This document shows, in pieces, positions 40,609 to 48,610 of a stretch of 64,000 nucleotides of DNA. The stretch comes from an uncultured Solirubrobacterales bacterium (GTDB lineage: Bacteria; Actinomycetota; Thermoleophilia; Solirubrobacterales; JACPNS01), in NCBI GenBank assembly GCA_937128795.1, contig CAKZMQ010000007.1, positions 124,001 to 188,000 of the forward strand, given 5' to 3'. The notes below the pieces were generated by a model. It worked only from the letters and a program-made list of their open reading frames with translations. It ran no database searches and was not told the origin of the DNA. The position numbers were made by a program, and so were the translations under genes. The first letter of the stretch is position 1; every line of letters begins with the position of its first letter.

Positions 40609-42365
40609 AGTTTTCCGCATCCGGGCTTGGTGGCGAGACCGGAATCGGTCGCGATTCTGCCAAACGGCCACGAAGCCCGTAACTGAGACCTTTTTGGCGC
40701 GCCGACTCGGCCCCACCAATTTGACCTCGCCGACAGTTTCAAGTTTGTCGCCTCGAGGTCCGCTCGACCGTTCCCGTACAGACAGTTTCTGCCCGGGCTG
40801 CCGAGCGAACCGCCGCCGAGATCGAAACGCCCGTTGTACTGATTGGCCAGCGGTGCCTCGAACGACACGCCCGCGCCGCCGTTGCGCGTCACTTCGGTTG
40901 AATCGAAACGTACGTCGTATTGGTCGACGGGACTGAACGCTGCGGTGTGAAGCCCGTACTTGGCGTTGTCTGCGATCGTGCTGTTCTGGAAAGTTGCATT
41001 CAACCGTTTGGTCGGTCCAAACTTATTGAAGATGCCGACGTTGCTGAACAGCGATATCCCGTTGTTGCATCGCGAAAATCGTGAATTCCGAATCGTCACT
41101 CTGGTTCTCGATCCGCCGCCGTTGTTGCCCGCCAGCAGACAGTCACCGATGTTGAATGGGATCGGATTGAGGCCGCCGTCGCTCGATCCGGGAGGGTTCC
41201 CGCCGCGCTCCGTCGTTCCGTCGACGACCACGTTGTCGGCGACGAAATTCATCGTCGAACCCGCACCGAGGTTTGCTGCTTGCAGCATGTCCCCCACGTT
41301 GTCCTCAAAGGTACTGTTCGTCAACTCAACGTCGATCCGGCCAGATCCCGTCGAGATAACGGCCTCGAGACCGTTGCACGAGAATCCGCCGATTCCGTGG
41401 GCAAAAGTGTTGCGATCGATCGTCGTGAAAATCTGACCCGCACCCGCGGTGTTCTGAAACTGGCCCTCGCAGTCGGCGTCCGCACTACCGATGTAAGTCT
41501 GTGTGTTGCGGTCTTGAGTCGCCCGGATGACCGAGTTGTCGAGCGCCTGTAGACCGATCGCGAGGACCGAACCGATCAGACCGAGATTCGGCCCCTGGGC
41601 GATTCGCGTGACCGTGTTCTGTTCGATGTTTACGTTCAGCTGCGCGGATGACGTCGTGCGAATGTCGATGCCATCGCCGCATTTTGAATCGTGCACATAG
41701 TTGCGCTCAATGGCAACCGAACCGTTCGACGTTTTGCCGTCGACCATGATCGCTGCCCATGCGTTTTGCGGTGCGATGATTGGGGTGGCGGGGATGGAAA
41801 TGAACGGAATGCCGGTTGGGATGTTGAACGGCTGCACCAGAAAACCCTTTGTGCAGGACGTGTTCTGATTCGTCACGTCGTTGCCGATGATTCGAACGCC
41901 GACTGTGTCCAATCCGTAGATCGCACCGCGATGCGCGGAACGGATCGCGATGTTCTCAACGGTCGCGTCGTCAGCCAGCCGAACGGCGTCACCAGCCAAG
42001 CGCGTCGCCGATGTGTTCGATATCGCCGGCAAAGCGCTCAAGTTGCCCGTTTCGCCGGCAACGTCTGGGCCGAGGCCGATCAGCTTTTGACCACGCTTGA
42101 GCCGAATGCCCCCATCGAGCACCCCGGCGCTAGGCACAACGTGGATACGGTCGCCCGTCGCAGAAGTTTGCTCGACCGCGGCGAGACTGTTCAGCGGCGA
42201 GAACTGAGACCCCGTGCCGCCGGATGCTGCACCGGATTGCACGTACAGATCCTGCGCGCTGGCGTTCGCCGCAGTCGCAAAAGCGACGCAGAGCGCGACG
42301 GTCAACGCCGCGATCGTCCTACACACAGGCGCCTGCCCCCGACGCTCCAGACGCAAACTATTCAC
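40605..42365 (-). CDS. Secreted right-handed beta-helix protein
   Basis: 586 residues from GTG 42365, with GGGAGGGGAG about 7 bp upstream; the longer frame to 42425 lacks a site and breaks the signal peptide. Signal peptide: NSLRLERRG, then TIAALTVALCVAFATAANASA. The mature part starts with a PbH1-type segment (FSPLNSLAAVEQTSATGDRIHVVPSAGVLDGGIRLKRGQKLIGLGP) followed by many parallel beta-helix turns rich in N, G and V (NVNIEQNTVTRIAQ, RVTIRNSRFSRCNNGI). It fits a surface adhesin or polysaccharide-binding/lyase-like helix; no catalytic site is identified. It shares an upstream element with the FG-GAP gene. Confidence 0.83.
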   Translation of the reverse strand: MNSLRLERRGQAPVCRTIAALTVALCVAFATAANASAQDLYVQSGAASGGTGSQFSPLNSLAAVEQTSATGDRIHVVPSAGVLDGGIRLKRGQKLIGLGPDVAGETGNLSALPAISNTSATRLAGDAVRLADDATVENIAIRSAHRGAIYGLDTVGVRIIGNDVTNQNTSCTKGFLVQPFNIPTGIPFISIPATPIIAPQNAWAAIMVDGKTSNGSVAIERNYVHDSKCGDGIDIRTTSSAQLNVNIEQNTVTRIAQGPNLGLIGSVLAIGLQALDNSVIRATQDRNTQTYIGSADADCEGQFQNTAGAGQIFTTIDRNTFAHGIGGFSCNGLEAVISTGSGRIDVELTNSTFEDNVGDMLQAANLGAGSTMNFVADNVVVDGTTERGGNPPGSSDGGLNPIPFNIGDCLLAGNNGGGSRTRVTIRNSRFSRCNNGISLFSNVGIFNKFGPTKRLNATFQNSTIADNAKYGLHTAAFSPVDQYDVRFDSTEVTRNGGAGVSFEAPLANQYNGRFDLGGGSLGSPGRNCLYGNGRADLEATNLKLSARSNWWGRVGAPKRSQLRASWPFGRIATDSGLATKPGCGKL

Positions 42366-42419
42366 GATGATGCTCCCCTCCCAGTAGCAGCGACACCCCG
42401 AGTACGAACTCCCCGCTGG

Positions 42420-42440
42420 AGTCACGTAAGGTCGCTTATT
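42420..42440 (-). promoter_or_regulatory. 21-bp element shared with the FG-GAP gene
   Basis: Reverse-strand copy of the element at 38559-38579: 19 of 21 positions match. It lies 55 bp upstream of the GTG of the beta-helix gene, the same distance as in the FG-GAP gene. Both genes encode exported beta-structured proteins. Confidence 0.6.
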
Positions 42441-43272
42441 TCATGCTACCACGAGAATCTTCGTTTGTCGAGTCCGACGAAGCGTCGGTTTCGGAGGTCG
42501 AAACTCGAACGGGCCCGCGCCCCTCGCTTGTCAGCTCTTCGTTCGTCTTCCCACCGAGTAGGTCTCGTAGGCGGTCCTTGAAATGATGCGTTCTGACCTT
42601 GCCGTAGCGAGCCTCGGACCGCCGCTGCTTGCCAGGCCGTCTTTCCGCATAGAACCTTTTTGCCCAAAGCGACTTTGGTTTCGCCAAACGAACGGCGCCG
42701 TAGATCGAGAGGATTGGAATGAATATTCCGATCAGACCATGCGTGACGCGTTCCTTCGCGAAACAGATGCCGCTGAAGATCGCGATCAGCGAAGCAGTGG
42801 TCAAAATGGCAACGGTGTTGTCGTCGCCTTCGAATGGGTTGAAACCGAGCAGCAACAAACCGATCAGTGCGGTCGCGTAGACGGCTGCGTCGATCGACTT
42901 CCTCCCCTCTTCAGCCCAGTAAACGTCTTTGAGGTAGACCCATAGGGCGAACTCGTCGATTGTCAGGCCCATGCCGATTCCAAACAGCGCGGCGAAAGTC
43001 TCGAACCACGGCGATTGCTCATGCAGTGCGAAGCCGAGCACTCCTGCGGCCATCATCGTGCAGATGCCCCATACGAGGTGATGCAGGTGCACGCCGTCAT
43101 CGGTCACCACAGAACCCGGCCACCACGTTGTGCTGCGTCCCAGGCGGGCGCTCGTGCGAATGAACAAAAACGATCCGAGGAAACCGAGCAGCAGCAGAAA
43201 AATCGCCTGACGATCGTTGTCTGCTATCTGGTCATCCCAGAAGCTCACGACGACGCTCGCAGACTCAATCAT
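42436..43272 (-). CDS. Integral membrane protein of unknown function
   Basis: 278 residues with about six hydrophobic segments (AIFLLLLGFLGSFLFI; HHLVWGICTMMAAGVLGFAL; FAALFGIGMGLTIDEFALWVYL; AVYATALIGLLLLGF; AILTTASLIAIFSGICF; LIGIFIPILSIYGAV). A conserved-looking HLHHLVWG and a TIDEFALW motif in the membrane resemble the uncharacterised actinobacterial integral membrane family that carries this text. The C-terminus is basic, then serine/glutamate-rich. It starts 7 bp after the phosphorylase stop on the same strand, so it is cotranscribed with the sugar-phosphorylase operon. Confidence 0.75.
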   Translation of the reverse strand: MIESASVVVSFWDDQIADNDRQAIFLLLLGFLGSFLFIRTSARLGRSTTWWPGSVVTDDGVHLHHLVWGICTMMAAGVLGFALHEQSPWFETFAALFGIGMGLTIDEFALWVYLKDVYWAEEGRKSIDAAVYATALIGLLLLGFNPFEGDDNTVAILTTASLIAIFSGICFAKERVTHGLIGIFIPILSIYGAVRLAKPKSLWAKRFYAERRPGKQRRSEARYGKVRTHHFKDRLRDLLGGKTNEELTSEGRGPVRVSTSETDASSDSTNEDSRGSMK

Positions 43273-43278
43273 TGCCGC

Positions 43279-45720
43279 TCAAACGGCCGTGCCGGATTGG
43301 TGCGCGTAGTCGCCTTCTACCTCGTAGAGAGCGCCGGTGTCGTCGAGATGTGTTCCCAACGGCTTGACTTCACTCGGCGCGCGGCCCTTTGGCTGGCGCA
43401 CTGGTTTTGGCGTTTCAATCGGTTCGATCGGTCTCGTCGCCGTGCCACCTTCTTCGAGCGAAATCGACTCGCCGTAGTGGCTGAACTCGATGCCCGCACC
43501 GTGAACCACCGAGTACGTTGCCTCTGCTTGTGAGACGTCGACCAGAAGCGTCGTCTCACCAAAACGCAATTTGAATGCAAGTCGATTCAACTGACGGGGA
43601 AGTCGCGGCGAAAATGCGGGAATTTCGCCATAGTCGCGGAACCCACCAAAGCCGGCGACCAGTCCCAGCCAGGATCCCGCCGACGCCGCCAGATGTAGGC
43701 CGTCGCTGGTGTTGTGCGCGAGATTGTGAAGATCGACCAGGGCCGTTTCCCGTAGATATTCATATGCCAGGTCAAGGTGGCCAGTCTCGGCGGCGACGAT
43801 CCCCTGCGCGCAGGCCGACAGCGACGAGTCGCGAACCGTGATTCCCTCGTAGTACTCGAAGTTGCGCGCCTTCTGCTCTGGTGTGAAGTAGTCGCCATTG
43901 GTGTACAGGGCCAGCACCAGGTCGGCCTGTTTCACGACCTGCTTGCGATAGAGGTCGAAGTAGGGGTAGTTGAGCAGCAGTGGGTAGTCGCTGCGTTCCA
44001 TGTCTTCGAATGGCCAGCGCTCGTGGTGCGTGAAGTTGTCGGCCTGCGGGTGCACCTGTTGGGCATCGTCGTAGGGAATGTGAATCGAGTTGGCGGCGCT
44101 CAGCCAGTTGACCGGTTCCTCGGGCTGTAGGTCCAGCGCCGAGGCCTCGTCTGGGTATTTGATCGCAACGTCTGCGGCTGCTCTCAGATTTCGGGCCGCC
44201 ATCAAGTTCGTGTACACGTTGTTGTCGGTAATCGCGCTGTACTCGTCGGGGCCTGTGACACCTGCGATTCGGAATTCACCTCGACTGTCGTGTCGGCCCA
44301 GCTTCCACCACATGCGAGCAGTCTCGATCAAGATCGGGATACCAACTTCGCGGTTGAAGTCCTCGTCGCCGGTCGCGCGGACGTAGCGCGCGACTGCGTC
44401 TGACACATCCGCAGAGACGTGAAACGCCGCAGTGCTGGCCGGCCAATAACCCGAGCACTCGCGGCCGGCGATCGTCCGCCATGGAAATGCAGCACCGGCG
44501 AGTCCGAGCTGTGAGGCTCGTTCACGCGCGAGGTCGAGTGTTGCGTGTCGCCAGTGAAGCGCATCGCGCGCTGCGGATGGAAAGGTGTAGGTAAGGACTG
44601 GCAGCACAAACGTTTCGGTGTCCCAGAATGCGTGGCCGTCGTACCCGGAACCGGTCAGACCTTTCGCGGGGATGGCGCGGCGTTCGCCTCGGGCGCTGGC
44701 CTGGAGCAGATGGAACAGTGAAAAACGCACGGCCTGCTGAATCTCTTCGTCCCCGTCGACGATGATGTCGGCGTTCTCCCAGAAATCGTCAAGGAATTTG
44801 CGTTGGTCGGCCACCAGTCCCTCCCATCCGGTGTGGCGCGCCTCCGAGAGGCTGCCGCGCACCTGCGCGCGCACCGATGAAATCGAACGACGACCAGACC
44901 AGCCGTAGGACAGAAACTTCAACAGCCGCAGCTTCTCGCCTGGCTTGACTTTTGCTGTGACGGTGAGGCGGCCGATGTCAACGCCCGTCTCCCCCTCTAT
45001 GTACATGTCTTCCGGACCAGTGATCTCGTGATCCATCGCAACCGCGACGCGCACGCCGCTGTTTTCGGTTCGATGGATCAGCATCGCCATTTCGTCGTGC
45101 AGGAAATGCTCCTCGCCAACCAACGGCGAATCGAGTACGGCGGCCATGCGCGGATCGTTGGGGTCGTGATGTTGCGTGAAGCCGTCGCCGTTGGCGACCA
45201 ATTCGGACTGGACCACCAGTTGCATCTCGCGGTCGATCGGCTCGACTTCGTAGAGGATCGCTGCAACGCCGCGCTGGGTGAAAGAGACGACCCGCTGTGA
45301 GGATATTTTCACCTCTTGACCTGTCGGTGACCGCCAGCGGACGTTTCGCTTGAGGATTCCCTCACGAAAGTCGAGCACTCGTTCGTGCACAAGCAGTTCG
45401 CCATAGCGCGCGTCCATCAATTCGTCGTCAACGAGCAGGCGGATCAGTTTGCCGTTCGGAACTGAAACGACGGTCTCCCCTGCCTCGGGATTGCCGTATG
45501 CGGTTTCGGCGTAGGGAAGCGGGCGGATCTCGTGGACGCCGTTCAGGAATGTTCCCGGAACGCCGGTCGGCTCACCCTCATCGAGATTGCCGCGCATTCC
45601 GATGTGGCCATTCGAAAGAGCAAACAACGACTCTGTCTGGCCCAGCGCGCCGATCTTGAGCTCTTCTTCGCGAATCGCCCACGGGTCGACCTTCAGGGAA
45701 GCCAGCTCCGTCATCATCAT
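43279..45720 (-). CDS. Glycoside hydrolase family 65 disaccharide phosphorylase
   Basis: 813 residues of the GH65 family, which phosphorolyses alpha-glucosides (maltose, trehalose, kojibiose or nigerose) to beta-glucose 1-phosphate and glucose. The N-terminal beta-sandwich (GALGQTESLFALSNGHIGMRGNLDEGEPTGVPGTFLNGVHE) is followed by the (alpha/alpha)6 barrel with the catalytic Glu in GVTGPDEYSAITDNNVYTN. The phosphate-site text YYEGITVRDSSLSACAQGI is present. The start ATG overlaps the stop of the beta-phosphoglucomutase gene, so product and next enzyme are coupled. The exact disaccharide cannot be told. Confidence 0.9.
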   Translation of the reverse strand: MMMTELASLKVDPWAIREEELKIGALGQTESLFALSNGHIGMRGNLDEGEPTGVPGTFLNGVHEIRPLPYAETAYGNPEAGETVVSVPNGKLIRLLVDDELMDARYGELLVHERVLDFREGILKRNVRWRSPTGQEVKISSQRVVSFTQRGVAAILYEVEPIDREMQLVVQSELVANGDGFTQHHDPNDPRMAAVLDSPLVGEEHFLHDEMAMLIHRTENSGVRVAVAMDHEITGPEDMYIEGETGVDIGRLTVTAKVKPGEKLRLLKFLSYGWSGRRSISSVRAQVRGSLSEARHTGWEGLVADQRKFLDDFWENADIIVDGDEEIQQAVRFSLFHLLQASARGERRAIPAKGLTGSGYDGHAFWDTETFVLPVLTYTFPSAARDALHWRHATLDLARERASQLGLAGAAFPWRTIAGRECSGYWPASTAAFHVSADVSDAVARYVRATGDEDFNREVGIPILIETARMWWKLGRHDSRGEFRIAGVTGPDEYSAITDNNVYTNLMAARNLRAAADVAIKYPDEASALDLQPEEPVNWLSAANSIHIPYDDAQQVHPQADNFTHHERWPFEDMERSDYPLLLNYPYFDLYRKQVVKQADLVLALYTNGDYFTPEQKARNFEYYEGITVRDSSLSACAQGIVAAETGHLDLAYEYLRETALVDLHNLAHNTSDGLHLAASAGSWLGLVAGFGGFRDYGEIPAFSPRLPRQLNRLAFKLRFGETTLLVDVSQAEATYSVVHGAGIEFSHYGESISLEEGGTATRPIEPIETPKPVRQPKGRAPSEVKPLGTHLDDTGALYEVEGDYAHQSGTAV

Positions 45721-46478
45721 TTGATCAGCTCCTCGAGATCGTCAACAACTATGTCTGCTCCGTGTTCGATCAGGTCGGCGCGTTGTCCTACTCGATCGAC
45801 GCCAATAACCAAGCCGAAGGTGCCATCCCGGCCGGCCTGCACGCCCGCGAGCGCGTCCTCATAGACGACCGCCTGCTCGGGCGTGGCACCGAGTGCCGCT
45901 GCTGCGGCAAGGAAAGTGTCAGGTGCGGGCTTTCCTGCGATTCCGCGTTCGGCGGCGACAATTCCATCCATCACTTCCTCAAAGTAGTTGAGTAGGTTGC
46001 AGGATTCGAGGATTGCCCGACAGTTTGCACTCGACGAGACCACGGCGATCCGCATTTGCGCGTCGCGTACCGCATCGAGGTACTTCACTGTTCCCTCGTA
46101 GGCCTCCACGCCGTCCCGCCTGATCAATTCCCCGACCAGTGTGTTCTTACGGTTTCCCAGACCGCAAATCGTCTCAACTTCAGGCGAATCGCCCGGATCA
46201 CCTTCCGGAATAGAGATCGAGCGCGAGGCGAGAAACGACCGCACGCCGTCGTACCGAGGCTTTCCGTCGACATAGCGGTCGTAGTCATTTCGTGGATCAA
46301 ACGGACGAGCCTGGTCCGCACTCAAGCCGTCGCGGCTGGACAGGAAGTCATCGAACATTTCCTTCCATGCTGCCGAATGCACCACTGCGGTCTTTGTGAT
46401 GACGCCGTCTAGATCGAACAGGCAAGTCGTAGCGGCGGCGTGCAGGCCGACGCGCGCAGGGTCGGGCGATTCCGTCAT
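45717..46478 (-). CDS. pgmB: Beta-phosphoglucomutase-like HAD hydrolase
   Basis: 253 residues of the HAD superfamily. Motif 1 FDLDGVITKTAVVHSAAW has the nucleophile Asp and the Asp+2 acid. Motif 2 is VVSSSANC. The Lys of motif 3 is in GIAGKPAPDTFL and the acidic motif 4 is VYEDALAGVQAG. The GIAGKP and ATLD-like cap residues fit beta-phosphoglucomutase, which turns beta-glucose 1-phosphate from the neighbouring GH65 enzyme into glucose 6-phosphate. The gene overlaps the phosphorylase by 4 bp (ATGA). Confidence 0.88.
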   Translation of the reverse strand: MTESPDPARVGLHAAATTCLFDLDGVITKTAVVHSAAWKEMFDDFLSSRDGLSADQARPFDPRNDYDRYVDGKPRYDGVRSFLASRSISIPEGDPGDSPEVETICGLGNRKNTLVGELIRRDGVEAYEGTVKYLDAVRDAQMRIAVVSSSANCRAILESCNLLNYFEEVMDGIVAAERGIAGKPAPDTFLAAAAALGATPEQAVVYEDALAGVQAGRDGTFGLVIGVDRVGQRADLIEHGADIVVDDLEELIK

Positions 46479-46580
46479 GCGATCGCCCTCCTTGTTTTGC
46501 GGCGCTGTCGATTGCTCGCTCCGATCGCGTGATTATGTCGCAAAACTCGGATCGTAATGTTCGGTAGCTGTGAAGCCCGA

Positions 46581-47498
46581 TCAGCTTTCGCCGAACGGTG
46601 CAAGCATCTGCATCTGTCGGCCTTGCGCGAGCAACCGTCCCTCGGCAGAGAAAACGCGTGAATCCGAGTCTGCGAGACCGTTCTCGACGGCAATCGATGT
46701 GTTGTGCACCAACAGCGGTTGATCTGGAAGCCCCTCCGGCGGCAATATCGCCCGAAAGTGCGTTGTGAGGTCAAGCGTCGGTGCGATCGCCGGCGTGCGC
46801 AGCGGCTCGAGCACCGACGGCCAAAAGACGTCGACGAGAAAAGCTAGATACGAGACGTCGATGGACCGCGGCTCGCGTGTCATCAACCAGCCGCCATTCG
46901 TGGTTCCGACGTCCGGATCAACCGGTGGCCCCACGAAAGGGCCACTTCCAAATCGGGGAGCAAACAACAAACGACTGAAGAACTCGGGGGTACCTGCGGG
47001 CATCTTCAGCCAGCCGCCGCCACCGGCGAGCATTTCCTGCGGCGTACGCATCGGCGCGTTTCGATCGGGCGACGGTTCTGCCTTCGGCGCTCGTGGTGAC
47101 CACTGATCCACCGATGGAAGGTCGCGCACCGAGTGCGTCGCCAGGGCAGTGATGCAGACCTTCCCGTCGTGGGCCATAGTCGCTCGCGATGATGCGAATC
47201 GGCGGCCGCGCCGCAAGACTTCAACCGATACTTCCACCGTCCCATGCGCCGGCGGCCTCAGGTACTGACACGTCAGCGAGCGGATCTGCATCGACTGGTC
47301 GAGATTCACCTCTCGGTCGATGGCGCCGAGAATTATCGCGCCCAACAAGCCGCCGTGTGTCGACAGCGGTCCGTCCCAGGCGGGGTGCACGACCGCGGTG
47401 TACGTGCCGTCGTGGCCATCCACCGCGATCGCTTGATCGAAGTCCGGGTGGTCCGCCTGGGTAGGGGTTACAGACGTTGCTTCCATGCGGGCGAACAT
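46581..47498 (-). CDS. Acyl-CoA thioesterase (TesB-like double hot-dog)
   Basis: 305 residues of the acyl-CoA thioesterase II-like family, with two hot-dog halves. N-terminal half: STHGGLLGAIILGAIDREV, IRSLTCQYLRPPAHGTVEVSVEVLRRGRRFASSRATM; C-terminal half: DVGTTNGGWLMTREPRSIDVSYLAFLVDVFWPSVL and LTTHFRAILPPEG. The start may be ATG 47498 or ATG 47486. A perfect 14-bp palindrome 4 bp upstream of 47498 suggests control by a TetR regulator. Confidence 0.86.
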   Translation of the reverse strand: MFARMEATSVTPTQADHPDFDQAIAVDGHDGTYTAVVHPAWDGPLSTHGGLLGAIILGAIDREVNLDQSMQIRSLTCQYLRPPAHGTVEVSVEVLRRGRRFASSRATMAHDGKVCITALATHSVRDLPSVDQWSPRAPKAEPSPDRNAPMRTPQEMLAGGGGWLKMPAGTPEFFSRLLFAPRFGSGPFVGPPVDPDVGTTNGGWLMTREPRSIDVSYLAFLVDVFWPSVLEPLRTPAIAPTLDLTTHFRAILPPEGLPDQPLLVHNTSIAVENGLADSDSRVFSAEGRLLAQGRQMQMLAPFGES

Positions 47499-47501
47499 TA
47501 G

Positions 47502-47515
47502 CGAACGATCGTTCG
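47502..47515. promoter_or_regulatory. 14-bp perfect palindrome, TetR-type operator
   Basis: CGAACGATCGTTCG is a perfect palindrome at 47502-47515, 4 bp before the thioesterase start. Its core AACG-AT-CGTT matches the AACG-CT-CGTT site in the TetR/hydrolase gap at 23826-23835, so the same TetR regulator or a paralogue may control both. Confidence 0.65.
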
Positions 47516-47540
47516 TGCCATTTTTGGTCGCGTTCGAAAG

Positions 47541-48290
47541 CTAGTGGGTGACGTTGACCGTCCCCGTGCTGCCGAAGCCGAGCTTGCGCTTGAGCGCCGC
47601 CGTCAGGTCCCAGTCGCGTCCGGCGATGAACGGACCGCGATCGATCACCCGGGCTGTCACCGTCCGTTTTCCGTAGTTGAAAGTCACCTTCGTCCCGCAG
47701 CGAAGCGTCTTGTGGGCAACTCCGACCGTCGAGGGCGAAAGTCGCCCGCCGCATGCGAGAGCACCGCCATACAGACCAGGTCCGTAATACGAAGCGTGAC
47801 TACGACGAAAAACGTAGGACTTGCCAAGGACCGCCGAATCGGATTTTTTCCCCTTGACGGCCGCCAGGCGTACGGCGTAAGCCCCCGGTCTGCCGCCGCG
47901 CCATCCGAGCGCAAACTTCGCACCGCCGCGTACTTTGCCGGCAGCGACGCGCTTCCACGTTTTCGTGCCGCTGCGGCGAACTGTCAGAAACACTTTTACC
48001 TTCGTGCGGCCGATCCCGGTCACTTTGCCGCGAACGCGAATGCCGTCACCTGCGACCGAGCGGGGGTCGCTAAGTCGCGCGCTGAGGCGAGGCGTCAGCG
48101 CGGCATCTTTGACGATCGGCGTTTCGCCGGACTGTTCTGGAGCACCCGTCGGGCCGTCAGAGGTCGTTGCGGCACCTGCAATTGGAGTGGCGATCAGAAT
48201 GCTGAGCGCGATGATCAACGGAAACGCACCTGATGGCACGCGGGATTTTTCACACGAGGAGACCCCTCGCACGCGAGTCGGGGTAAACAC
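47541..48290 (-). CDS. Secreted RlpA-like double-psi beta-barrel wall protein
   Basis: 249 residues. The signal peptide (SGAFPLIIALSILIATPIAGA) is preceded by a long basic N-terminus. A middle beta-rich, lysine/arginine part (~75-165) leads to a C-terminal RlpA/DPBB domain: ASYYGPGLYGGALACGGRLSPSTVGVAHKTLRCGTKVTF ... VTARVIDRGPFIAGRDWDLTAALKRKLGF, containing the conserved ASYYG opening and the DRGPF motif. Probably a peptidoglycan lytic transglycosylase or wall-binding protein. It starts with GTG at 48290, 11 bp after AAGGAG, directly below a c-di-AMP riboswitch. Confidence 0.87.
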   Translation of the reverse strand: MFTPTRVRGVSSCEKSRVPSGAFPLIIALSILIATPIAGAATTSDGPTGAPEQSGETPIVKDAALTPRLSARLSDPRSVAGDGIRVRGKVTGIGRTKVKVFLTVRRSGTKTWKRVAAGKVRGGAKFALGWRGGRPGAYAVRLAAVKGKKSDSAVLGKSYVFRRSHASYYGPGLYGGALACGGRLSPSTVGVAHKTLRCGTKVTFNYGKRTVTARVIDRGPFIAGRDWDLTAALKRKLGFGSTGTVNVTH

Positions 48291-48307
48291 TTTTCAACTG
48301 CTCCTTC

Positions 48308-48459
48308 CAGCGCCTGCGGGGTTAGCTGACGGGCTCGCGATGCTCTGCTTTGAGATCGCTACGACCGGAACACCGGTCGATTCGCCCCGGCCGAGTTCCG
48401 CTGGATGGATGCGGGCTCGGCTATTGGGTCCCCCGTCCGAGAAGACGGTTCGGCGCCTG
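48308..48459 (-). ncRNA. Cyclic di-AMP riboswitch (ydaO/yuaA type)
   Basis: Upstream of the RlpA-like gene on the same strand, the leader contains the conserved ydaO blocks in order: CGCCGAACC, then GGGGGACCCAAT (48422-48436), GGGGCGAATCGACC near 48373-48386, and near the 3' end CCCGTCAGCTAACCCCGCAGGCG (text around 48308-48331). The flanking GGCGCC and GGCGCT elements can pair to close P1. The ribosome site AAGGAG follows only a few bases after the aptamer. c-di-AMP binding in this class usually turns the gene off; wall-lytic genes are known targets in actinobacteria. Confidence 0.88.
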
Positions 48460-48610
48460 TATTTATGAGTTGGCGCGGAAGGTTACGTCGGCGTACGAGC
48501 ACTTGTGTGCGTTGCGTCACTCAACTCAGAAATGCCCCAGTTCTAGGCAAATTCCCTGCAAAAACGGTTCTTTTACGCTGCAGTTCCCGCTAGCGCAAGC
48601 GAATCGACGC

